Positions 15,811 to 22,483 of a stretch of DNA of 22,483 bases are shown piece after piece (position 1 is the stretch's first letter; the number at the start of each line of letters is the position of its first letter). The stretch is from positions 1 through 22,483 of the forward strand of contig CAZQDA010000044.1 in the NCBI GenBank assembly GCA_964592155.1, given 5' to 3'. The translations under genes and the position numbers were made by a program. This stretch comes from Christensenella sp964592155. GTDB lineage: Bacteria; Bacillota; Clostridia; Christensenellales; Christensenellaceae. The notes under the pieces were generated by a model. That model was not told the origin of the DNA. It saw only the letters and a program-made list of their open reading frames with translations, and searched no databases.

Positions 15811-17181
15811 ATGAGCCTTACATTTAGGGGCGGCGTTCATCCGCTCAGGGAAATACATGAAGGAAAAAAGCTGACGGAAAAGTGTGCGATAGAAGAAATG
15901 CCCGCGGGGCATGTGGTGAAAATCCCGCTTTCTCAGCATGTTGGCGCGCCTGCGACTCCAATCGTGAAGACTGGGGACCGTGTGCTGATGGGGCAAAAAA
16001 TTGCGGAAGCGCAGGGCTTTGTAAGCGTGCCGGTGCATTCAAGCGTTTCAGGAACCGTGACTGAAATCACGGACATCACAGGCGCGAACGGCAAACCGGT
16101 TCCTGCCATTGTGATCGAAAATGATTTTAAGGACGAGTCGGCGTTCGAGGCGCCTGAAAAGATCGAGTCCCTTACGGAAAAAGAAATCATTGATATGATT
16201 AAGGAAGCGGGCAACGTCGGAATGGGCGGCGCAACCTTCCCAACCCATGTGAAATTATCGCCTCCCGAAGGGAAGAGCGTCAATTTGCTGCTTTTGAACG
16301 GCGCGGAATGCGAACCGTTTTTAACGGCGGACTACCGCCTGATGGTGGAATGCCCCAAACGCGTGATGATGGGCGTAAAGCTGCTGATGCGTGCGCTTGA
16401 TATCAAAAAGGCGATTATCGGCATCGAGGATAACAAGCCCGAGGCAATCGAAAAAATGACGGCGGCGGTGGATACGCACGCCATCCGCGTGGTTCCTGTG
16501 GAGACAAAATATCCGCAGGGCAGTGAAAAACAGCTGATTAACGCCATTACAGGGCGCGTGGTTCCGGCGGGCGGTCTGCCGATGGACGCGGGCGTTGTGG
16601 TTGTGAACATTGGCTCCGCAAAGGCGATTGCGGATGCTTTTTATGCGGGAGAGCCGCTCTTTAGGCGGGTTGTGACCGTGTCGGGCGCGGTGAAAAACCC
16701 AAAAAACCTGCTCGTGCGCTTCGGCGTAAGCGTGCGCGAAGTGCTTGATTATGTAGGCGGATTCTCAAGCGAACCGCTGAAAATCATCTCCGGCGGGCCA
16801 ATGATGGGCCTGCCCCTCCCTACGCTTGACTGCGTGATCACAAAGGGTTCTTCCGGAATCGTGGTTCTGGATAAGGAATATACCAAAAAGCAAAAGGAAA
16901 CGAACTGCATCAAGTGCGGGAAATGCGCGGATGTGTGCCCGATGAACTTGCTGCCCATGCTGATTTCCGCGTCCGCCATCTTTGAGGATTTCGAAAAGGC
17001 GGAAGGGCATCATGCCATGGATTGCATGAGCTGCGGGAGCTGCAGCTATATCTGCCCCGCAAAAAAACCGATTGCGCAAAACATCAAATTCGCAAAAGAT
17101 ATGATCACAGTGGAACGCTTAAAGGAGCGGCAAAAAGCCGAAAAAGCCGCACAGGAAGCGGAAAAAGCTGTTGAAGAATAA
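15811..17181 (+). CDS. rnfC: Rnf electron-transport complex subunit C
   Basis: Peripheral NADH/FMN-binding subunit of the Rnf complex, which couples electron flow from reduced ferredoxin to NAD+ with Na+ or H+ export. The protein has 456 residues. The GMGGATFPTHVK and NGAECEPFLTADYRLM segments belong to the nucleotide/FMN region. Two ferredoxin-type clusters follow: Cys366/369/372/376 (CIKCGKCADVC) and Cys405/408/411/415 (CMSCGSCSYIC). The C-terminus is a charged Lys/Glu/Ala helix. GGAGGTTATT precedes ATG 15811. It is the first gene of the operon in the CDGEAB order used by clostridia and acetogens. Confidence 0.96.
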   Translation: MSLTFRGGVHPLREIHEGKKLTEKCAIEEMPAGHVVKIPLSQHVGAPATPIVKTGDRVLMGQKIAEAQGFVSVPVHSSVSGTVTEITDITGANGKPVPAIVIENDFKDESAFEAPEKIESLTEKEIIDMIKEAGNVGMGGATFPTHVKLSPPEGKSVNLLLLNGAECEPFLTADYRLMVECPKRVMMGVKLLMRALDIKKAIIGIEDNKPEAIEKMTAAVDTHAIRVVPVETKYPQGSEKQLINAITGRVVPAGGLPMDAGVVVVNIGSAKAIADAFYAGEPLFRRVVTVSGAVKNPKNLLVRFGVSVREVLDYVGGFSSEPLKIISGGPMMGLPLPTLDCVITKGSSGIVVLDKEYTKKQKETNCIKCGKCADVCPMNLLPMLISASAIFEDFEKAEGHHAMDCMSCGSCSYICPAKKPIAQNIKFAKDMITVERLKERQKAEKAAQEAEKAVEE

Positions 17182-17252
17182 ATTTTAAATCAAATCAGGA
17201 ACGCGCGCGGAAGTTTTCGCCGGAGCGTTTCAGGGGGAAGAAAGGAAATGCT

Positions 17253-18197
17253 ATGCAACAAGAGTTGATTTTATCAGGCTCGCCGCATATCAAATCAAAC
17301 CAAAGCACCACACGCATTATGCTCGATGTGATCATCGCACTTATCCCTGCGTGTATTGCGGCGGTTTACTTTTTTGGCGCCGGCTGCATGATGACGATTG
17401 CATTATGCGTGATCAGTGCGGTGGGCTGCGAGGCTGCAATTCAGTATTTTACAAAAACAGCGGTGACAATCAATGATTTGTCCGCCGTGGTAACGGGCGT
17501 TCTTCTGGCTTTGAATTTACCGCCGAATGTGCCGTGGTATATTCCGGTTTGCGGCAGCGCGTTTGCCATTATTATTGTAAAGCAGTGCTTTGGCGGACTG
17601 GGACATAACTTTATGAATCCGGCGCTTGCGGCGCGTTGTTTTCTGTTGATTTCCTGGCCGGTTGCCATGACCACGTTCATCGCCCCGTTTGCGGGAGTGG
17701 ATGCCGTGGCGAGCGCGACGCCGCTTGCGGCGCTTGGAGAGGGCGCAACGGCGACTCCTGCGCTTACCGATATGTTCATTGGAAACATTGGCGGCAGCAT
17801 GGGCGAAACAAGCGTTCTTGCGCTGCTCATCGGCGGGGTTTACCTGATGGCGCGAAAGGTGATTTCACCGCGGATTCCGGTTGCTTATCTTGGAACAGTC
17901 GCGCTGATTACGCTTTGCACAGGGCATCCGGAACAGATTCTTTTTCAGCTTTTTGCGGGCGGGCTCATGTTGGGCGCGTTCTTTATGGCAACGGATTATG
18001 TATCTTCGCCGTCCTCACCCAAGGCGCAGATTGTGTTCGGCATCGGCTGCGGCGTGGTCACAATGGTCATCCGGTTGTGGGGCGGCTATCCCGAAGGGGT
18101 ATCTTTCTCGATTCTGTTTATGAACCTGTTGACGCCGTTGCTTGAAAAAGTGCTGCGCCCGAGAGTATTTGGGGAGGTGAAAAAAGTCAATGGATAA
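17253..18197 (+). CDS. rnfD: Rnf electron-transport complex subunit D
   Basis: Membrane subunit of Rnf with covalently bound FMN, homologous to NqrB. The protein has 314 residues with many hydrophobic helices. Thr156 in the VASATPLAAL motif is the expected FMN attachment residue. The N-terminus SGSPHIKSNQSTTRIMLDV is typical. It begins 71 bases after rnfC. ATG 17253 has only a modest GGAA ribosome site. Its last eight bases overlap the start of rnfG. Confidence 0.95.
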   Translation: MQQELILSGSPHIKSNQSTTRIMLDVIIALIPACIAAVYFFGAGCMMTIALCVISAVGCEAAIQYFTKTAVTINDLSAVVTGVLLALNLPPNVPWYIPVCGSAFAIIIVKQCFGGLGHNFMNPALAARCFLLISWPVAMTTFIAPFAGVDAVASATPLAALGEGATATPALTDMFIGNIGGSMGETSVLALLIGGVYLMARKVISPRIPVAYLGTVALITLCTGHPEQILFQLFAGGLMLGAFFMATDYVSSPSSPKAQIVFGIGCGVVTMVIRLWGGYPEGVSFSILFMNLLTPLLEKVLRPRVFGEVKKVNG

Positions 18198-18783
18198 GAC
18201 AAAGAATGACAGCATTTTCAACCTTACCCTGAGGCTTGTGATTATTACGGTTTGCGCGGGGCTCATATTGGGACTTGTTTATGGGATCACAAAAGGGCCG
18301 ATTGCGGAGCAGGAAATCAAAAAAGCAACGGAGGCGCGCCAGATGGTGCTGCCGGATGCGCAGGAGTTTAAGGCTGTTGCGATTGACGGCCTTGGATATG
18401 ACAAGGATCAGTTTGCAGATATCACGGAAGTATATGAGGGAACGGCAAACGGACAGGCAGTCGGTTATACCTTTGCGCTCGTAACGAAGGGATATAAGCC
18501 CGGAATCAATATCACGGTGGGACTTACAATGGACGGAAAAGTGACGGGCGTGAATATCGGCAGCCATGACGAAACGCCGGGGCTTGGCGCGAATGCAACA
18601 AAGCCTGACTTTTTGGATCAGTTTGTCGGTACGGACGGACCGCTCACGGTGGGCAAAACTCCCAGCGGGGCGGAAAATGAAATACAGGCGCTCACAGGCG
18701 CGACCATCACCAGCAAAGGCGTTGCAAACGCGGTGAACCTGGCGCGCACGTTTGAAGAGCAGTATCTTGGAAAGGGGGCGTGA
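18190..18783 (+). CDS. rnfG: Rnf electron-transport complex subunit G
   Basis: Single-span subunit with covalent FMN on the outer face, homologous to NqrC. The protein has 197 residues: one N-terminal helix (about 11-33) and a periplasmic-type FMN-binding domain. Thr172 in LTGATITSKGV is the flavinylation threonine of the S/T-G-A-T motif. ATG 18190 overlaps the end of rnfD, with GGGGAGGTG upstream. Covalent attachment needs a flavin transferase (ApbE), which is not encoded in this window. Confidence 0.95.
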   Translation: MDKTKNDSIFNLTLRLVIITVCAGLILGLVYGITKGPIAEQEIKKATEARQMVLPDAQEFKAVAIDGLGYDKDQFADITEVYEGTANGQAVGYTFALVTKGYKPGINITVGLTMDGKVTGVNIGSHDETPGLGANATKPDFLDQFVGTDGPLTVGKTPSGAENEIQALTGATITSKGVANAVNLARTFEEQYLGKGA

Positions 18784-18788
18784 ACAGA

Positions 18789-19439
18789 ATGGATAAACAA
18801 ATGATGAAAGGCGTTTTCGTAAACGGTATCTTAAACGAAAATCCAACATTCCGTCTGGTTTTGGGAATGTGCCCGACAATCGCGGTTACAACATCTGTCA
18901 CGAATGCGTTGGGCATGGGCGCGGCGGTTATCTTCGTGCTGATGTGTTCCAATATGCTGATTTCGCTGTTGCGCAATTTTATTCCGGATAAGGTGAGAAT
19001 CCCATGCTATGTTGTGGTGATCGCCATGTTTGTTACGGTGGTGCAAATGGTGCTCAAGGCATTTTTACCTGCGCTGGACGCGTCGCTGGGAATCTTTATT
19101 CCGCTGATCGTGGTAAACTGCATTATCCTCGCGCGCGCGGAGGCATTTGCCGCCAAAAACAGCGTGGTGCCCGCCATGATCGACGGGATCGGCATGGGCG
19201 TGGGCTTCACGATCGCGCTGACGTTGATTGCAATGGTGCGCGAGCTTTTGGGCGCGGGATCACTATTTGGCATTTCCGTGTTTGGCGCGGATTATCCGCC
19301 GGCGCTGATGTTCATTCTCGCTCCGGGCGGGTTCCTTGTGCTCGGATTGCTGTTGGCGCTGATCAATAAAATCGTGCTGATGCGTGAAAAAAGTAAGCCC
19401 AAAAAAGAGATAGGGCAAACAGGGGAGGTGGCTGAATAA
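18789..19439 (+). CDS. rnfE: Rnf electron-transport complex subunit E
   Basis: Integral membrane subunit, homologous to RnfA and NqrD, with about six helices; RnfA and RnfE together hold a membrane-embedded iron-sulfur centre. The protein has 216 residues. The family segment NPTFRLVLGMCPTIAVTTS near the N-terminus contains the conserved cysteine of the first half, and IVVNCIILARAEAFA contains the second. ATG 18789 is preferred over GTG 18780 because the GGGGG ribosome site is too close to the latter. The stop overlaps the rnfA start by one base (TAATG). Confidence 0.95.
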   Translation: MDKQMMKGVFVNGILNENPTFRLVLGMCPTIAVTTSVTNALGMGAAVIFVLMCSNMLISLLRNFIPDKVRIPCYVVVIAMFVTVVQMVLKAFLPALDASLGIFIPLIVVNCIILARAEAFAAKNSVVPAMIDGIGMGVGFTIALTLIAMVRELLGAGSLFGISVFGADYPPALMFILAPGGFLVLGLLLALINKIVLMREKSKPKKEIGQTGEVAE

Positions 19440-20023
19440 TGGAGATGTTTATTCGAATCCTCACCATTTTATTGAGCTCCATTCTGGTGAACAACTTCGT
19501 ACTTTCAAGGTTTTTGGGCATCTGTCCTTTCCTCGGCGTATCCAAAAAGGTGGAGACCGCTGTGGGCATGGGCATGGCTGTTACATTTGTTATGGCAATG
19601 GCGTCGCTCATCACCTGGCTGGTGCAGTATTTTATCCTAGAGCCTTTGGGCGTGGGATATATGCAGACGATTGCGTTTATCCTCGTCATTGCAGCGCTGG
19701 TGCAACTGGTGGAAATGGTGCTTCAAAAGACGAGTCCGGGACTTTACCAGAGCCTTGGCGTGTATCTTCCGCTGATCACCACCAACTGCGCGGTGCTGGG
19801 GGTTGCGCTCCTGAACATTACGGAAAATTATAATCTGGTGGAATCGCTTGTAAACGGCGTGGGCGGCGCGCTTGGCTTTACGCTCGCCATCGTATTATTC
19901 GCGGGAATCAGGGAACGCTTAGAGCTTTCCACCATTCCCAAACCATTTCAGGGATTTCCGATCGCCCTCATTACAGCATCGCTGATGAGCGTAGCGTTTA
20001 TGGGATTTTCCGGACTGGTATAA
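19439..20023 (+). CDS. rnfA: Rnf electron-transport complex subunit A
   Basis: Integral membrane subunit paired with RnfE, homologous to NqrE. The protein has 194 residues, about six helices. Conserved cysteines are in SRFLGICPFLGVSKK and in TTNCAVLGVALL, the pair that contributes to the buried iron-sulfur centre. GGGGAGGTG lies at the end of rnfE and ATG 19439 overlaps its stop by one base, so translation is coupled. A 38-base gap separates it from rnfB. Confidence 0.96.
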   Translation: MEMFIRILTILLSSILVNNFVLSRFLGICPFLGVSKKVETAVGMGMAVTFVMAMASLITWLVQYFILEPLGVGYMQTIAFILVIAALVQLVEMVLQKTSPGLYQSLGVYLPLITTNCAVLGVALLNITENYNLVESLVNGVGGALGFTLAIVLFAGIRERLELSTIPKPFQGFPIALITASLMSVAFMGFSGLV

Positions 20024-20061
20024 AAGAAGTTTACGGCAAAAAGCAGAAAAGGAAATAGATT

Positions 20062-21042
20062 ATGTTTGAACCGATTATTTGGTCGATTATCGTATTAGGA
20101 GGATTGGGCGCGGTCTTTGGGATTATGCTTGGTGTAGCGTCCAAAAAATTTGCGGTGCAAAAGGACGAAAAGGTAGTTCTGGTAAGAGAGAGCCTGCCGG
20201 GAGCCAATTGCGGCGGCTGTGGATTTCCGGGATGCGACGGTCTGGCGGAGGCGCTTGGCGCAGGAAAAGCCGAGGTGTCGGCGTGCGCGGTACTCTCGCA
20301 GGATAAGGCAAAGGAAATTGCTGAAATTCTGGGCGTTGCGGTAGGCGAAATGAAGCCCAAGGTTGCGCGCATCATGTGTCTTGGCAGCGAAGGGCATTGT
20401 AAAAACAAGTTTGAGTATGACGGCGCGCTTGACTGCCGCGCGGCATATGGCATTGCGGGCGGCTTTAAAGCCTGCCGGTTTGCTTGCCTGGGGCTTGGAA
20501 CCTGCGCAAAGGTATGTAAGTTTGACGCGATCACAATGGGTCCTGACGGAATTGCGTTTATTGACGAAGAAAAGTGCACGGGCTGCGGCAGGTGTGTGGA
20601 GCAATGCCCGCAAAGCTCAATTGCGGTTTTGAATCGTGATGTGGATGTGTATACGGCGTGCACCAACACGGACAGGGGCAGGGAAGTGATGGAAAATTGC
20701 AGTGCGGGCTGCATTGGATGCGGCAAATGCGCAAGCCTGTGCCCGTTCGGCGCGATCGTGATGAAGGATAATCTGCCTGTGATCGATATGGAGCAGTGCA
20801 GAAGCTGTTGGCTGTGCGTAGAGCAATGCCCACGCAAGTGCATCCTGACCACAAAATCAGACCTGCTGGCAAAGATCAACCCGCAAAAATGCGTGGGATG
20901 CACACTGTGTTCCAAGGCGTGTCCGTTCGGCGCAATTGAAGGCGAACTGAAAATGACGCATAAGGTGACGGATAAGTGCCGGGGATGCGGTTTGTGTGAA
21001 GAAGCGTGTAAGCTGAACGCTATTACGATGGTGAAAAAGTAA
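20062..21042 (+). CDS. rnfB: Rnf electron-transport complex subunit B, long multi-cluster form
   Basis: Ferredoxin-oxidising subunit that passes electrons into the complex. The protein has 326 residues, much longer than proteobacterial RnfB (about 190) and like the clostridial/acetogen form. It has an N-terminal membrane helix (about 5-27), a Fes-type domain with Cys50/53/58/75, then an atypical Cys138/142/148/152 set. Five regular CxxCxxCxxxC motifs follow at 172-182, 217-227, 246-256, 277-287 and 306-316. That is room for about seven [4Fe-4S] clusters; the exact number needs a structure-based assignment. AAAGGAAA precedes ATG 20062. The stop overlaps maf by one base. Confidence 0.95.
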   Translation: MFEPIIWSIIVLGGLGAVFGIMLGVASKKFAVQKDEKVVLVRESLPGANCGGCGFPGCDGLAEALGAGKAEVSACAVLSQDKAKEIAEILGVAVGEMKPKVARIMCLGSEGHCKNKFEYDGALDCRAAYGIAGGFKACRFACLGLGTCAKVCKFDAITMGPDGIAFIDEEKCTGCGRCVEQCPQSSIAVLNRDVDVYTACTNTDRGREVMENCSAGCIGCGKCASLCPFGAIVMKDNLPVIDMEQCRSCWLCVEQCPRKCILTTKSDLLAKINPQKCVGCTLCSKACPFGAIEGELKMTHKVTDKCRGCGLCEEACKLNAITMVKK

Positions 21043-21587
21043 TGATACTCGCGTCGGCCTCCCCGCGGAGAAGAGAACTCTTAACGCTCATTACCCACGA
21101 TTTTAAAGTGGTGGTAAGCGATGTGGACGAGTCTTCTGATTTGAAGGATGCGCGGGAGCTTGTACGATTTTTGGCGCAAAAAAAGGCGGACAGCGTTGCT
21201 GCCGGCTATCCGGATGATATCGTAATCGGCGCGGATACGGTGGTGGAGGCAGGCGGAGAAATCTTTGGCAAGCCGGAAGGAAAAGACGACGCGCGGCGTA
21301 TGCTTAAGATGATGTCCGGCAGAAAGCATTTTGTGCATACCGGCATCTGCGTTACCAAAGGCGGAAGGTCGGTGTCCGACGTGTGCACGACCGCCGTATA
21401 TTTCAACGAGATCAGCGAGGGCGAGCTTGCGCGCTATCTGGAGGAAGAAGATGTTATGGATAAGGCGGGTGCCTATGCCATTCAGGAAGGAGCCGCCAAA
21501 TTTGTATCGAAAATTGAAGGATGTTTTTTCAATGTTGTGGGGCTGCCCGTTTCCTGCCTATATCAAATTTTGTCGCAGTTCGTTTAA
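21042..21587 (+). CDS. maf: Maf-family nucleotide pyrophosphatase
   Basis: Maf proteins hydrolyse dTTP/UTP or modified nucleoside triphosphates to the monophosphate and are linked to septum formation and nucleotide sanitation. The protein has 181 residues. The N-terminal ILASASPRRRELL binds phosphate, VDES and IGADTVV are catalytic-site motifs, and GKPEGKDDARRMLKMMSG is family-typical. The start ATG 21042 shares a base with the rnfB stop (TAATG), so it is translated from the rnf message. In several clostridia maf leads a maf-radC-mre group; here it is followed by a terminator and a recombinase instead. Confidence 0.93.
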   Translation: MILASASPRRRELLTLITHDFKVVVSDVDESSDLKDARELVRFLAQKKADSVAAGYPDDIVIGADTVVEAGGEIFGKPEGKDDARRMLKMMSGRKHFVHTGICVTKGGRSVSDVCTTAVYFNEISEGELARYLEEEDVMDKAGAYAIQEGAAKFVSKIEGCFFNVVGLPVSCLYQILSQFV

Positions 21588-21666
21588 AAAACAGGCATGC
21601 GGCACATGAAAAACGGGAAACGAATAAATTAAAATTTTAGGGAATAAATCAAGCCAAAATGAACTG

Positions 21667-21697
21667 AAATATGCTGAGTAATCAGCATATTTTTTGT
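21667..21697 (+). terminator. Terminator of the rnf-maf operon
   Basis: An 11-bp stem pairs 21667-21677 with 21682-21692 around loop GTAA and runs into a T tract. It stands 80 bases after maf. The stretch between maf and the stem (21588-21666) is A+T rich and holds an 8-base direct repeat GAATAAAT (21622 and 21642), possibly chance. Confidence 0.85.
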
Positions 21698-21710
21698 TTG
21701 TTCCAAATAG

Positions 21711-21779
21711 GGTATTCTGTGCAGGGCAGGTATGCGTTAATTTTAATCCCGAATTGTCACGAAAAATGGTACTCTGTGA
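21711..21779 (+). repeat. Direct repeat GGTAYTCTGTG upstream of the recombinase gene
   Basis: GGTATTCTGTG (21711-21721) and GGTACTCTGTG (21769-21779) match at 10 of 11 bases with 58 bases between starts, in the non-coding region before the recombinase gene. They could be binding sites for the recombinase or part of its promoter control. Chance similarity is not excluded. Confidence 0.45.
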
Positions 21780-21813
21780 ACGATAAAAAAGATGCGGGGG
21801 GGTATCATCTAAA

Positions 21814-22416
21814 ATGAAAGTGTACGGGTATGCAAGGGTTTCGGCAAAGGATCAAAATGAGCAGCGTCAAATGATTGCTCTGCGGGAGTTTCCGGTTCCG
21901 GAAAAAAATATTTATCTGGACAAGCTGAGTGGGAAAGACTTTAACAGGCCGCAGTACAAACGATTGGTGAATAAACTAAAAGAAGGGGATACCTTGGTCA
22001 TTCATTCCATTGACCGTTTGGGACGCAATTATGATGAAATTCTCGAGCAATGGAGGATCATCACCAAGGAAAAGGGCGCGCAGGTAGTTGTGCAGGACAT
22101 GCCCCTTTTAGACACGCGGCAGGGCAAGGATCTTACAGGCACGTTGATTGCGGATATTGTGTTGCAGCTTTTATCCTATGTTGCGCAAACGGAGCGTGAA
22201 AACATCAGGCAGCGACAGGCGGAGGGAATTGCGGCAGCACGGCTGCGGGGCACCCGGTTTGGAAGGCCAAGCAAACAAACTCCTGTGGAATTTGAGCCTG
22301 TATATGGGCTCTGGAAACGAAACCAGATCAGCGGAAGAGAAGCTGCACGCAGGCTGGGAGTCACGCATAATACCTTTTTAAAATGGGCAAAAATCAAAAG
22401 GGAAGAAGAACAGTGA
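21814..22416 (+). CDS. Small serine recombinase (resolvase/invertase family)
   Basis: Cuts and rejoins DNA at short paired sites through a phosphoserine link. The protein has 200 residues. The catalytic domain has Arg8 and Ser10 in YARVSAKDQ, Ser40, Arg45, and Asp67, Arg68 and Arg71 in SIDRLGR, matching the gamma-delta resolvase set, so it should be active. The long E helix ends near residue 137 and a C-terminal helix-turn-helix follows (SGREAARRLGVTHNTFLKWAK). ATG 21814 follows a run of seven G. No transposase, integrase or phage gene is visible, so whether it belongs to a mobile element, an invertible switch or is a stand-alone domesticated gene is open. Confidence 0.9.
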   Translation: MKVYGYARVSAKDQNEQRQMIALREFPVPEKNIYLDKLSGKDFNRPQYKRLVNKLKEGDTLVIHSIDRLGRNYDEILEQWRIITKEKGAQVVVQDMPLLDTRQGKDLTGTLIADIVLQLLSYVAQTERENIRQRQAEGIAAARLRGTRFGRPSKQTPVEFEPVYGLWKRNQISGREAARRLGVTHNTFLKWAKIKREEEQ

Positions 22417-22421
22417 CAAAA

Positions 22422-22474
22422 AAAGTAGACTTTAACTTGCGGCAAAATTTTTTGCGATTTATTAAGTAGACTTT
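22422..22474 (+). repeat. Paired AAGTAGACTTT sites after the recombinase gene
   Basis: AAGTAGACTTT occurs at 22423-22433 and again at 22464-22474, 41 bases apart, as direct repeats just past the recombinase stop. The first copy extends to AAAGT-AG-ACTTT (22422-22433), a 5-bp inverted repeat around a central AG. The second has 4-bp arms around the same AG. Two-fold symmetry around an asymmetric two-base core is what serine recombinases use for strand exchange, so these may be crossover or accessory sites. That reading is inference. Confidence 0.5.
22442..22455 (+). terminator. Possible weak hairpin between the paired sites
   Basis: GCAAAA (22442-22447) pairs with TTTTGC (22450-22455) around TT, 25 bases after the recombinase stop. 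It may be a weak terminator or part of the recombination site. It is short and A+T rich, so the call is uncertain. Confidence 0.25.
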
Positions 22475-22483
22475 TATAACCAA

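Noticed and set aside
20031..20915. Long open frame on the minus strand opposite rnfB (294 codons)
   Set aside because: It is fully antisense to a clear rnfB with conserved cysteine motifs, and its Pro/Ser/His-rich translation is typical of a shadow frame. Other long antisense frames (8546-9214, 3472-3957, 13654-14259) were rejected for the same reason.
21622..21650. Direct repeat GAATAAAT and its inverted copy GATTTATT at 22456-22463 as element ends flanking the recombinase
   Set aside because: Only eight bases in A+T-rich DNA and the flanking bases do not match, so chance is the simplest explanation.
21711..22474. Short repeats near the recombinase as a CRISPR array
   Set aside because: Only two copies of each, 11 bases long, with no regular spacers and no cas genes.

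Overview
The window reads as a piece of a draft chromosome from an anaerobic, Gram-positive Clostridia-type bacterium (Bacillota). The evidence is the single-operon type II fatty-acid cluster in Firmicutes order, the rnfCDGEAB cluster of anaerobes, AGGAGG-type ribosome sites, several TTG/GTG starts and sigma-A promoters close to consensus. Base composition is moderate, near half G+C by eye. I cannot name the species. A run of exactly 100 N shows that it is a scaffolded draft.

Layout: (1) 1-576, the C-terminal end of an aconitase, closed by a hairpin. (2) 711-9173, one long operon of ten genes, fabH-acpP-fabD-fabG-fabF-accB-fabZ-accC-accD-accA, with a strong promoter before fabH and a strong terminator after accA. 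It encodes malonyl-CoA formation (AccABCD), malonyl transfer to ACP (FabD), initiation (FabH), elongation (FabF), ketoreduction (FabG) and dehydration (FabZ). The last step of the cycle, enoyl-ACP reduction, has no gene here. (3) 9329-11170, a secreted, membrane-anchored protein with three related beta-type modules and a Pro/Thr linker containing the N gap. A bidirectional terminator separates it from a convergent fused CoA-transferase (12748-11225, minus). (4) 13017-12853, a 54-residue one-helix membrane protein (minus), divergent from a D,D-carboxypeptidase (13213-14913). A bidirectional terminator with a 23-bp perfect stem separates that gene from a convergent seven-helix membrane protein (15619-14972, minus). 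(5) 15811-21042, the Rnf ferredoxin:NAD+ oxidoreductase operon rnfCDGEAB, followed with a one-base overlap by maf (21042-21587) and a terminator. (6) 21814-22416, a small serine recombinase with short repeats on both sides.

Functionally the window is mostly core metabolism: membrane lipid synthesis, ferredoxin-linked ion-pumping energy conservation, CoA-ester exchange and cell-wall trimming. No intergenic stretch exceeds 300 bases; the longest (21588-21813) holds a terminator and short direct repeats. I see no tRNA, rRNA, riboswitch or CRISPR array. I do not see a convincing new biological system. The best leads are the possible recombination sites beside the serine recombinase, the missing enoyl reductase with structured RNA at that junction, and the repeat-bearing surface protein broken by the assembly gap.
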